Program-made: the position numbers and the translations under genes | The notes under the pieces: generated by a model | Told to the model about the DNA's origin: nothing | What the model saw: the letters and a program-made list of their open reading frames with translations, nothing else | Database searches by the model: none | Source of the DNA: Parvularculaceae bacterium | GTDB lineage: Bacteria > Pseudomonadota > Alphaproteobacteria > Caulobacterales > Parvularculaceae | Reading direction: 5' to 3' | NCBI GenBank assembly: GCA_028280115.1 | Contig: JANQMJ010000017.1 | Location: forward strand, 1 to 64,000 | DNA: 64,000 nt | Part shown: in pieces, positions 57,138 to 64,000 of the stretch | How positions within the stretch are numbered: position 1 is the first letter of the stretch | How the letters are laid out: every line of letters starts with the position of its first letter

Positions 57138-58350
57138 GCATCAACAAGAACCCACAGGCGACTGGACGACCTGGCTCATTCTCGGCGGCCGCGGCGCCGG
57201 CAAGACCCGCGCCGGGGCCGAATGGGTGCGCCATCTCGTGCGCCGCGGCGGCGCCAACGACAACAGGCGAAAGCCGGCCGTCGCGCTGGTTGCGGAAAGC
57301 TACGCCGATGCGAGGGAAATCATGATCGAGGGCCCGTCCGGCATCCGCGCGATCACGGCGGAGCGCTCGCGCCCGGCCTATGAGGCCTCGCGCCGACGTC
57401 TGGTCTGGCCCAACGGCGCGGTCGGTTACGCCTTTTCGGCGGACGACCCGGACGGCCTGCGCGGCTATCAGTTTTCCGCCGCATGGAGCGATGAGGTCTG
57501 CAAATGGCCCTATGCGGAGGAAACCTGGTCGAACCTTCAACTCGCCTTGCGTCTCGGCGACAAGCCGCGCCAGGCAGTCACCACGACGCCCCGGCCCATG
57601 GCGCTCTTAAAGCGTCTCATCGACGCGCCGACGACTCATGTGGACCGGGCGACGACCTATGACAACCGCGCCAATCTTTCCGAAGCGTTCTTTTCGGAAA
57701 TTGCCAGCGTCTACGAAGGCACGGCGCTGGGCCGGCAGGAACTGCTCGGTGAACTGATCGACGACATTCCCGGCGCGCTGTGGACCTGGGCCATGATCGA
57801 GGCGGCGCGGATTTCCCATTATCCGCCGCTGTCGCGCATCGTCGTCGCCGTCGATCCGCCCGCGACCAGCGGTCCCGATGCGGATGAATGCGGGATCGTC
57901 GTCGCCGGCGCGACGGGTGCGGCAAACGGTTCCGGAAGCGAGCGGGTTGCGTATGTGCTCGCCGACCGGTCGGCGGCGGGCCTTTCTCCGCGTCAGTGGG
58001 CGGAAAAAGCGCTCGCCGCCTATCACGAATTCGAGGCCGACCGCCTTGTCGTCGAGGTCAATCAGGGCGGCGACATGGCCAAGGCGGTCATCGCCCAGTG
58101 TGATCCGACGGCGGCGATCCGCGGCGTGCACGCAAGCCGGGGCAAGCGCCTGCGCGCCGAGCCGGTCGCCGCGCTTTATGAGCGCGGGCGCGTGCGCCAT
58201 GTGGGCGCGTTTTCAAAACTCGAAGACCAGATGACGAGCTATGCGGGATCGGGTCCGTCGCCCGACCGGCTCGACGCCCTGGTCTGGGCGCTTACCGATC
58301 TGATGTTGATCCCGCCCGCGCCGCGCCCCGGCGTTCGGCGGCTGAGTTAG
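57085..58350 (+). CDS. GTA large terminase (g2)
   Basis: 421 residues from the ATG at 57085 (GAAAGG 8 nt upstream); an ATG at 57040 is possible. ATPase motif GGRGAGKTRAGAEWVR is Walker A, and FSAAWSDEVCKWPY holds the Walker B acidic pair. Nuclease-domain aspartates lie in RIVVAVDPPA and later PDRLDALVWALTDLML. It follows the phage terminase-6/RcGTA g2 pattern. It overlaps g1 by 53 nt. It packages DNA by headful into the particle. Confidence 0.93.
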   Translation: MKAGAQTASLMWRLNAHEHQQEPTGDWTTWLILGGRGAGKTRAGAEWVRHLVRRGGANDNRRKPAVALVAESYADAREIMIEGPSGIRAITAERSRPAYEASRRRLVWPNGAVGYAFSADDPDGLRGYQFSAAWSDEVCKWPYAEETWSNLQLALRLGDKPRQAVTTTPRPMALLKRLIDAPTTHVDRATTYDNRANLSEAFFSEIASVYEGTALGRQELLGELIDDIPGALWTWAMIEAARISHYPPLSRIVVAVDPPATSGPDADECGIVVAGATGAANGSGSERVAYVLADRSAAGLSPRQWAEKALAAYHEFEADRLVVEVNQGGDMAKAVIAQCDPTAAIRGVHASRGKRLRAEPVAALYERGRVRHVGAFSKLEDQMTSYAGSGPSPDRLDALVWALTDLMLIPPAPRPGVRRLS

Positions 58351-58374
58351 GAGAGTTCTTTGTGCTGAGTAAAA

Positions 58375-58495
58375 CCCCCTTCGGCCCTTCGGGCCACTTC
58401 CCCCGCAAGCGGGGGAAGAGTCAGCGTTTACAGGGAGCGCAATCGAATTCCTCCCCCGTTTACGGGGGAGGCAGCCGCGAAGCGGACGGAGGGGG
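58375..58495. repeat. palindromic element between GTA g2 and g3
   Basis: About 120 nt with two perfect 22-nt hairpins (58397-58418 and 58450-58471) inside longer, imperfectly inverted flanks: CCCCCTTCGG on the left and its rough complement, ending in GGAGGGGGG, on the right. Its right end also supplies the purine-rich stretch before the portal start codon. Confidence 0.75.
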
Positions 58496-58504
58496 GCGGC
58501 GGTC

Positions 58505-59698
58505 ATGAGATTTCCTCTGTTTACGCGCCGCCCGCCCGAAGCCAAGGCGTCCGCGGCTAAAGCCCTGATCGCGCTTCAGCGTCTCGGCCAGCCGGTCTGG
58601 ACGCCGCGCGATTATGTAAGCCTCGCGCGCGCGGGCTATGAAAAGAACGTCATCGCTTACCGTTGCGTGCGTCTCGTCGCCGAAGCGGCGGCCTCGGCCC
58701 CGCTCACAGTCGTCGAAGACGGCGCGGTTCATTGCGACCATCCGCTGGCGACGCTGCTGAACCATCCGAATCCGGAACAATCGGGCGCCGCGCTGCTTGA
58801 AAGTTTTTACGGCTTTCTCCAGACTGCCGGCAACGCCTATCTTGAAGCGGTCTTTCTCGACGGCGCCCCGCGCGAGCTTTACGCCTTGCGCCCGGACCGC
58901 ATGAAAACGCGGCCCGGCCCGTCGGGCTGGCCGGACTCTTATGAATATTGCGCCGGCGGGCGCAGCGTGCGTTTCGTCAAGCCGGCCGAGGGCGTATCGC
59001 CGATCCTGCATCTGCGGCTCTTCCATCCGACCAACGATCATTACGGTCTGTCGCCGCTCGAAGCGGCGGCAAGTTCGGTCGACCTGCACAATGCGGCGAC
59101 GGCCTGGAACAAGGCGCTGCTCGACAATGCGGCGCGGCCGTCCGGCGCACTGGTCTATAAAGGACCCGAAGGGGCGGAAAATCTGACGTCGGAGCAGTTC
59201 GACCGGCTCAAGGCCGAGCTTGAGGACGCCTATCAGGGCTCGGCCAATGCGGGCCGGCCCCTGGTGCTCGACGGCGGGCTCGAATGGCGGTCCATGTCGC
59301 TGTCGCCGGCGGAAATGGATTTTCTCGCCGCCAAGAACGGCGCGGCGCGCGAGATCGCGCTCGCCTTCGGCGTGCCGCCCATGCTGCTCGGCATTCCCGG
59401 CGATAATACCTATTCGAACTATAAGGAGGCCAATCTCGCCTTCTGGAAACAGACCGTGCTGCCGCTGGTCAAGAAAACCGCCGCAGCGCTCACCGGCTGG
59501 TTCGCCCCGGCGTTCAAGGGCGCGCAAGTCGTTTGCCAGACATCGGACATTGATGCGCTGTCGGCCGAGCGCGACGCCATGTGGATGCGCGTTTCTCGCG
59601 CCGAGTTTCTGACCGACGACGAAAAACGCGCCATCCTCGGCCTTGCGCCGCTTACCGGAGCGGCGGAGGCCGAGGCGATGGAGGGCGACGATGCATAG
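58505..59698 (+). CDS. GTA portal protein (g3)
   Basis: 397 residues, HK97-type phage portal family. Motifs NVIAYRCVRLVAEAAASAPL, GNAYLEAVFLDGAPRELYAL and FGVPPMLLGIPGDNTYSNYK are typical. The dodecamer forms the DNA gate of the capsid vertex. The stop overlaps the g3.5 start (ATGCATAG). The start codon follows the palindromic element directly. Confidence 0.95.
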   Translation: MRFPLFTRRPPEAKASAAKALIALQRLGQPVWTPRDYVSLARAGYEKNVIAYRCVRLVAEAAASAPLTVVEDGAVHCDHPLATLLNHPNPEQSGAALLESFYGFLQTAGNAYLEAVFLDGAPRELYALRPDRMKTRPGPSGWPDSYEYCAGGRSVRFVKPAEGVSPILHLRLFHPTNDHYGLSPLEAAASSVDLHNAATAWNKALLDNAARPSGALVYKGPEGAENLTSEQFDRLKAELEDAYQGSANAGRPLVLDGGLEWRSMSLSPAEMDFLAAKNGAAREIALAFGVPPMLLGIPGDNTYSNYKEANLAFWKQTVLPLVKKTAAALTGWFAPAFKGAQVVCQTSDIDALSAERDAMWMRVSRAEFLTDDEKRAILGLAPLTGAAEAEAMEGDDA

Positions 59699-59963
59699 CG
59701 TTTCCTTTCCCAAGGCGCCGGAAAAAGCCTCTGAGCTGCGCGTCACCGTCGCCATCGGCGCCGCCATTATCGCGCAAAGCGCCCTGGCGCTGATCTGGGC
59801 GGGGGCGGCGTCGGAGCGCCTGTCCCAGCTCGAACGGCGCGCCGATCATAATGCGGCGATGATCGAGCGCACCGCCCGGCTCGAAGAACAGGTGCGTTTC
59901 ATGTCGGCGACGCTTTCGCGCATCGAGCAAAAGCTCGACCGCGCGGCACAGGAGGGCGAGTGA
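59691..59963 (+). CDS. GTA g3.5-like small protein
   Basis: 90 residues from the ATG at 59691, overlapping the portal gene by 8 nt. A membrane helix TVAIGAAIIAQSALALIWAG is followed by a coiled coil (SERLSQLERRADHNAAMIER, LEEQVRFMSATLSRIEQKLD). RcGTA-like clusters carry a small gene at this exact place (g3.5), whose role is unknown; a membrane-bound part with a coiled coil is consistent with it. Confidence 0.82.
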   Translation: MHSVSFPKAPEKASELRVTVAIGAAIIAQSALALIWAGAASERLSQLERRADHNAAMIERTARLEEQVRFMSATLSRIEQKLDRAAQEGE

Positions 59964-60001
59964 TGGTTGTCCTCAAAATATTTTCAGAAACCTGTCACCG
60001 C

Positions 60002-60122
60002 TCATTCCCGCGCAGGCGGGAATCCAGTCGGCGATGTTCTGACCGCAAAGGCATCGTTTCGATAGTTGAGAACGCAGGACCGCTGGATCCCCGCCTGCGC
60101 GGGGATGAGCGGGGGTGGATTT
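60002..60122. repeat. inverted pair of REP-like elements between GTA g3.5 and g4
   Basis: Left unit TCATTCCCGCGCAGG..CCAG (60002-60027), right unit CTGGATCCCCGCCTGCG..GGTGGAT (60083-60120), in opposite orientation with about 55 nt between. The pair resembles a REP doublet. The same unit occurs at 56242 and 56416. Confidence 0.78.
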
Positions 60123-60147
60123 CCCCAATAAGTTGGAGGGCAAAGCC

Positions 60148-60744
60148 ATGAACGGTCCCGTCCTGATTGCCGATATCGAAGGCTACGCTGCCATCTTCGG
60201 CGCGCCGGATCTTAACGGCGACGTCATCGCCCCCGGCGCCTTTAAGAAGACTCTCACCAAGCGCGCCCAGCCCGTGCGCATGCTTTACCAGCACGCCGCC
60301 GAAGCGCCGATCGGGCGCTGGACTGCATTCGTCGAGGACGCGCGCGGCCTCTTCGTCACCGGCGAAATCCTGTTGGCCTCGCCGACCGCGCGCGAAGTGC
60401 ACGCGCTGCTTTCCGGCGGCGCCGTCGACGGGCTTTCCATCGGCTACCAGACCGTCAAGGCGCGTAAGGGATCGCGCAGCGCGACCCGCCGCATCATTGA
60501 GGCCGAGCTATGGGAAGTCTCGGTCGTCACCTTTCCCATGGCCGCGGGCGCACGCGTGACCCATATCGGCGCGCCCCGTCCCGACAGCTTACCCCAAGAA
60601 CCGCTCCGCGCGCTTCCTATCCTTCCTCCGGGAAGGGCGCGGCCGGCCCGGCGGGCGTCTGCGCCCCCCACAGGCGCCCGCCAACTTGTTGACGCCCAAT
60701 TCGCTCACGCACTGCGCGGGGCGGCGTCCATCCTATCAGTGTAA
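60148..60744 (+). CDS. GTA prohead protease (g4)
   Basis: 198 residues from the ATG at 60148 (TGGAGGG 8 nt upstream). HK97-type prohead serine protease: YAAIFGAPDLNGDVIAPGAF, the His in MLYQHAAEAPIGRW, and the Ser in GAVDGLSIGYQ, then LWEVSVVTFPM. It cleaves the capsid precursor and itself during head maturation. The C-terminal tail is Pro/Arg rich. Confidence 0.93.
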   Translation: MNGPVLIADIEGYAAIFGAPDLNGDVIAPGAFKKTLTKRAQPVRMLYQHAAEAPIGRWTAFVEDARGLFVTGEILLASPTAREVHALLSGGAVDGLSIGYQTVKARKGSRSATRRIIEAELWEVSVVTFPMAAGARVTHIGAPRPDSLPQEPLRALPILPPGRARPARRASAPPTGARQLVDAQFAHALRGAASILSV

Positions 60745-60759
60745 GGAGTAGTAAAGAGT

Positions 60760-61986
60760 ATGAGTATCGAAACCAAAGCAGGCCCGAGCGAGGTGCGCGG
60801 CGCCATGCGGGAGTTCCTAAGCGCGTTCGAGGAATTCAAGCGCGCCAATGACGAACGCCTGGAAGCGCTTGAAGGAAAAAACGCCGGCGACGTTCTCCTG
60901 GAGGAGAAAGTCGACCGCATCGATCAGGCGCTGACCGAACAAAAACGCAGCGTCGACCGCATGGCGCTGGACATCCAGCGGCCGCGGCTGCACGAAGCCC
61001 GCGCGCCGGAGCCGGACGAACGCAAGGCCGCGTTCCAGCGCTATATGCGCGTGGGCGACGCTGCGGCGATCGCCGTTCTTGAAGCCAAATCGCTGCAGGC
61101 CGGCGTCGACGCCGAAGGCGGCTATCTCGCCCCGCTGGAAACCGAGCGCGCCATCCTTGCAGCGGTCAAGGACATTTCGCCCATCCGCCAGATCGCTTCG
61201 GTGCGGGAAATCGGCGCAAATGCGTTCCGCAAGCCCGTGTCGGCCGGCGACACCGCCGGCGGCTGGGTCGCGGAGACCGGGGCCCGGGTTGAAACGACCG
61301 CTCCGACGCTGACGGCGATCGATTTTCCGACCATGGAGCTTTACGCCATGCCGGCGGCGACCCAGACCTTGCTCGACGATTCCATCGTCGACATCGATCA
61401 GTGGCTCGCCGACGAAGTGCAGACCGAATTCGCGGTGCAGGAATCGGCCGCTTTCGTTTCCGGCAACGGCACGACGGCGCCGAAGGGCTTTTTGAGCTAC
61501 GCCATCGCGGAAGAATCCGTGCGCGCCGCCGGCGAGCTTGGCTATGTGGCGACCGGCGTCGACGGCGCCTTTCCCGCGGCGGACCCGTCGGACAAGCTGC
61601 TCGATCTCATCTACACGCCAAAACAGGCCTATCGCGCCAATGGGCGGTTCATCATGAACCGGTCGGTGGTCGGCGCCCTGCGCAAGTTCAAGGACGCGGA
61701 CGGCAATTATCTCTGGCAGCCCAACAGCCAGGCCGGCGAGCCAGCGCGGCTCATGGGCTATCCGGTGACCGAGGCCGAGGACATGCCGGATATCGGCTCG
61801 AACAGCTACTCCATCGCCTTCGGCGATTTTAGGCGCGGCTACCTGATTGTGGACCGCGTGGGCGTGCGCGTCCTGCGCGATCCTTATTCCGCCAAGCCGT
61901 TCGTCTTGTTCTACACGACCAAGCGCGTCGGCGGCGGGGTGCAGGATTTCGACGCCGTCAAGTTTTTGAAGTTCTCCGTGAACTGA
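60760..61986 (+). CDS. GTA major capsid protein (g5)
   Basis: 408 residues, HK97 gp5 fold. The N-terminal ~100 residues are a coiled-coil delta domain (MREFLSAFEEFKRANDERLE) likely removed by g4. The body has DISPIRQIASVREIGANAFR, AAFVSGNGTTAPKGFLSY, IYTPKQAYRANGRFIMNRSV and VRVLRDPYSAKPFVLFYTTK. AAGGAG precedes the ATG. Forms the GTA shell. Confidence 0.96.
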   Translation: MSIETKAGPSEVRGAMREFLSAFEEFKRANDERLEALEGKNAGDVLLEEKVDRIDQALTEQKRSVDRMALDIQRPRLHEARAPEPDERKAAFQRYMRVGDAAAIAVLEAKSLQAGVDAEGGYLAPLETERAILAAVKDISPIRQIASVREIGANAFRKPVSAGDTAGGWVAETGARVETTAPTLTAIDFPTMELYAMPAATQTLLDDSIVDIDQWLADEVQTEFAVQESAAFVSGNGTTAPKGFLSYAIAEESVRAAGELGYVATGVDGAFPAADPSDKLLDLIYTPKQAYRANGRFIMNRSVVGALRKFKDADGNYLWQPNSQAGEPARLMGYPVTEAEDMPDIGSNSYSIAFGDFRRGYLIVDRVGVRVLRDPYSAKPFVLFYTTKRVGGGVQDFDAVKFLKFSVN

Positions 61987-62008
61987 TGAAGAGGAAGTGC
62001 GTCCTGTT

Positions 62009-62117
62009 CCCTCTCCCTTAGGGAGAGGGCTAGGGTGAGGGGTTCAAAGAAAGACTCCTTTCCCCTCACCCAAAATCACTTCGTGATTTTGACCTCTCCC
62101 CAGGGAGAGGTGGGTCG
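62009..62117. repeat. palindromic element between GTA g5 and g6
   Basis: The 62009-62029 hairpin (CCCTCTCCC..GGGAGAGGG) continues into TAGGGTGAGGGG, and after ~15 nt the mirror TCCCCTCACCC appears, then a hairpin AAAATCACTTCGTGATTTT and CCTCTCCCCAGGGAGAGG. As a whole it is an imperfect inverted repeat of about 105 nt. It starts 22 nt after the capsid stop. Confidence 0.78.
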
Positions 62118-62153
62118 CACGCAAGAAAACTTTAAAACGGACGAGCCCACGTC

Positions 62154-62714
62154 ATGTTCCTGACCCTGCTTTCTCCGCCGGCGGCGGAACCGATAACCCT
62201 TAGCGACCTCAAAGACCATCTTCGGGTGACGCAAGGCGACGAAGACGCGCTGATTACCGGCGTTCTGGTCGCCGCGGTGCGCGCCGTCGAGGCGCGCGCC
62301 GGTCTGGCGCTGATGTCTCAGCAATGGCGCCTGACACTCGATTGCGTTCCTGCTGAAACCCTTCGCTTGCCCATCGCGCCGGCCGCTTCGCTCGATGGGG
62401 CGACGGTGGCCGACGCAGAGGGCGCGCCCCAGGCGGTGGACGCTGCGCTTTACGAATTCAGCGCCGGTTTTCCCGGCCGGCTGCGCGCCGTCGCCCCCTG
62501 GCCCCGGCCGGGCGTTGCGCTTGACGGCGTGACGATCGATTTCACCGCCGGCTACGGAACCGTGGACGCCGTGCCGGAACCGCTCAAGCAGGCGGTGAAA
62601 CTCCTCGCCGCGCATTTTTTTGAAACCCGCGAGTCGGCGGGCGAACAGCGCATTTATTCCGTGCCTCGTACGGTCGATGCGCTGCTTGCGCCCTATCGGG
62701 AGTTGCGGCTGTGA
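62154..62714 (+). CDS. GTA head-tail connector (g6)
   Basis: 186 residues, phage head-tail connector (gp6/PhiE125 gp8-like). ITLSDLKDHLRVTQGDEDAL, VAAVRAVEARAGLALMSQQW and FTAGYGTVDAVPEPLKQAVK are characteristic. It overlaps g7 by 4 nt. Links the portal to the tail. Confidence 0.92.
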   Translation: MFLTLLSPPAAEPITLSDLKDHLRVTQGDEDALITGVLVAAVRAVEARAGLALMSQQWRLTLDCVPAETLRLPIAPAASLDGATVADAEGAPQAVDAALYEFSAGFPGRLRAVAPWPRPGVALDGVTIDFTAGYGTVDAVPEPLKQAVKLLAAHFFETRESAGEQRIYSVPRTVDALLAPYRELRL

Positions 62715-63028
62715 TCGGCGCCTTACGCCATCGCGTCGAATTGTTGACGCCCTCCCGTATCGACGACGACGCCGGCGGCGCGGCGATCGTCTGGCTGCCG
62801 GGCCCGGAGATCTGGGCTGCGGTCGAACGCCTGACCTCGACGCGCGATTTCGCCGGCGACCGGGAAAACCGCCTGCAGCGCATCGCCGCGACCGTGCGGT
62901 TCCGCACCGACATCGTGCTCGGCCAGCGGCTCGCTTTCGAAAACGACCATTATGAAGTCGTCAGTATCGAAAATGACGACGAACGCGGCCGGCGTTTGAC
63001 GCTGGTCTGCGAGGAGGTGAAATCATGA
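62711..63028 (+). CDS. GTA head closure/stopper protein (g7)
   Basis: 105 residues beginning at GTG. Typical phage head closure family: RHRVELLTPSRIDDDAGGAA, the W in GPEIWAAVERLTS and a C-terminal VSIENDDERGRRLTLVCEEV. Overlaps g6 and g8 by 4 nt each. Confidence 0.92.
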   Translation: MIGALRHRVELLTPSRIDDDAGGAAIVWLPGPEIWAAVERLTSTRDFAGDRENRLQRIAATVRFRTDIVLGQRLAFENDHYEVVSIENDDERGRRLTLVCEEVKS

Positions 63029-63432
63029 CCGACGCCCCATGGGAGTTGCAACGCGCCGTTTATCAGGCGCTCAGCGCCGACGCGGCGATCAAGGCCGAAC
63101 TCGGCGACCCGGCGCGAATCTATGACGATCCGCCGCCTGATGCGGTCCTGCCCTATCTTACCATCGGCGAGGCCCAGACGAGGGACTGGCCCGGCGTTGA
63201 GGGCGGGCTCGAACACATGATCCGGCTTCATGTCTTTTCGCGTTACGCCGGCCGGCGCGAAATCAAGGCCGTCATGGGCGCGGTTTACGACGCCCTGCAC
63301 GACGTCTCGCTGACGCTTGCCGGGCATGCGCTGGTCAATATCCGTTTCGTCTTCGGCGATGCGTTTCGCCGCCGGGACGGGCAAACCTATCAGGGCGCGC
63401 TGCGCTTTCGCGCCGTGACGCAGAAGGAGTGA
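63025..63432 (+). CDS. GTA tail terminator, DUF3168 (g8)
   Basis: 135 residues. LQRAVYQALSADAAIKAELG, ARIYDDPPPDAVLPYLTIGE and RIHVFSR-like LHVFSRYAGRREIKAVMGAV match DUF3168, the tail terminator that caps the tail tube at the head. Overlaps g7 by ATGA. Confidence 0.92.
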   Translation: MTDAPWELQRAVYQALSADAAIKAELGDPARIYDDPPPDAVLPYLTIGEAQTRDWPGVEGGLEHMIRLHVFSRYAGRREIKAVMGAVYDALHDVSLTLAGHALVNIRFVFGDAFRRRDGQTYQGALRFRAVTQKE

Positions 63433-63435
63433 GGA

Positions 63436-63487
63436 GTGAATGGTGAAATCGTGAATTGGAGTCGCGCTGCACGATTTCACCATTCAC
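63436..63487. repeat. 18-bp perfect inverted repeat between GTA g8 and g9
   Basis: GTGAATGGTGAAATCGTG (63436-63453) and CACGATTTCACCATTCAC (63470-63487), with 16 nt between. It begins 3 nt after the g8 stop. Strong hairpin, no T-tract. Confidence 0.8.
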
Positions 63488-63550
63488 CACTTCGCTATTT
63501 CACCGCCTGGCCGTTCGCAAAATCGTAGAACAATTAAGAGGAATTCAAAT

Positions 63551-63973
63551 ATGTCCGTACAAAGAGGTAAAGACTTGCTTTTGAAAATCGGCGACGGCGG
63601 CGCGCCGGAAAGTTTTTCCGCCGTCGGCGGCCTGCGGGCCAAGACGCTGTCGCTTAACGCCCAGAGCGTTGACGTCACTCATGCGGAATCCGTCGGCGGC
63701 TGGCGCGAATTGCTCGCCGGCGCCGGCGTGCGCCAGGCCTCGGTCTCCGGCGCCGGGGTGTTCTTAAGCGATGGGGCGGCGGAAAGTGTGCGCACGGCGT
63801 TTTTCGCCGGCGACATCGAAAACTGGCAAATCGTCATTCCCGGCTTCGGCGACATGACCGGCCCGTTTCTCATCGCCAATCTCGATTATGCCGGCGATCA
63901 CGACGGCGAGGCGGCGATGTCGCTCGCCCTCGAATCCGCCGGCGAACTCGTCTTCACGCCGGAGGCGCCGTGA
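63551..63973 (+). CDS. GTA major tail (tail tube) protein (g9)
   Basis: 140 residues of the phage TP901-1-like tail tube family: MSVQRGKDLLLKIGDGG, SVDVTHAESVGGWRELLAG and FIANLDYAGDHDGEAAMSLA-like LIANLDYAGDHDGEAAMSLA. GAGGA lies upstream of the ATG. The tube subunit is the most abundant tail protein. The TGA is followed by an ATG (TGATG), so a next gene or repeat starts at the window edge. Confidence 0.93.
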   Translation: MSVQRGKDLLLKIGDGGAPESFSAVGGLRAKTLSLNAQSVDVTHAESVGGWRELLAGAGVRQASVSGAGVFLSDGAAESVRTAFFAGDIENWQIVIPGFGDMTGPFLIANLDYAGDHDGEAAMSLALESAGELVFTPEAP

Positions 63974-64000
63974 TGGTTGTATTTAGCACACAACCTGTTC

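Noticed and set aside
57134..57325. ATGA-coupled start at 57134 for the terminase
   Set aside because: The coupling looks attractive, but this frame differs from the terminase frame and encodes an Ala/Pro-rich shadow; the conserved GDWTTWLILGG region needs the other frame.
59963..60151. Small open frame after g3.5 with SFPRRRESS
   Set aside because: It is the translation of a REP-like repeat and occurs in many genomes as a false gene.
56673..64000. Ordinary prophage
   Set aside because: Gene order g1-g2-g3-g3.5-g4-g5-g6-g7-g8-g9, base composition like the host and the absence of integrase, repressor or att-like repeats fit a gene transfer agent better; the missing right part could still change this.

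Overview
The window reads as chromosomal DNA of a GC-rich alphaproteobacterium. The lineage markers are an RcGTA-type gene transfer agent head and tail cluster, two DUF2336 proteins, DUF1491, YcgN/UPF0260 and YdcH-type proteins, and a TonB2-style energising operon. A Hyphomonadaceae, Parvularculaceae or Caulobacter-like host fits, but the order cannot be fixed from sequence reading alone. Coding density is high and genes often overlap by 1-4 nt. No insertion sequence, integrase or CRISPR array was found. Several families of short palindromic repeats sit between genes.

Layout, left to right. 1-988: the end of an M16 peptidase. 1075-8723 (minus): a nitrogen assimilation run glnK-amtB-gltD-gltB, with a TorF-family porin divergent at 9029. 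10270-10643: tRNA-Pro(CGG) and tRNA-Gln(TTG), convergent. 11052-16848: a seven-gene TonB2-like operon (DUF3450, TtpC-like channel, ExbB, two ExbD, TonB, TPR protein) closed by a clear terminator. 17157-20420: a lipoprotein, a DUF2336 protein, an orphan ParA with a ribbon-helix-helix-like partner, and the remnant of an AraC regulator. 20472-23072: a Cache-type hybrid histidine kinase. 23289-31496: a ten-gene Mrp/Mbh-like cation/proton antiporter operon with three D-type subunits and a strongly enlarged C subunit.

31637-36580: an orphan DnaA-domain-IV protein, a TonB-dependent receptor behind a perfect 18-bp palindrome, SufE, a hemerythrin and a CDGSH-cupin fusion. 36690-43362: a secreted protein, a PAS histidine kinase, DUF1491, a second DUF2336 protein, an SH3 lipoprotein and small unknown genes. 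43535-49237 (minus): an ABC/MFP export operon and NhaA. 49356-53016: small genes, a terminator without an obvious gene, and a class A penicillin-binding protein. 53254-56100: a TIR-TM-TolB-TPR protein and YcgN. 56673 to the end: GTA genes g1 to g9 (terminase, portal, g3.5, protease, capsid, connectors, tail terminator, tail tube).

Functional themes. Nitrogen: GlnK gates AmtB, and GltBD converts the assimilated nitrogen to glutamate. Cation and pH homeostasis: the Mrp/Mbh-like complex and NhaA. Outer-membrane uptake: the TonB2 operon could energise the TonB-dependent receptor at 32195. Gene transfer: the GTA cluster appears intact as far as it is visible, but palindromic elements sit at four of its gene junctions, where such clusters are usually tightly packed.
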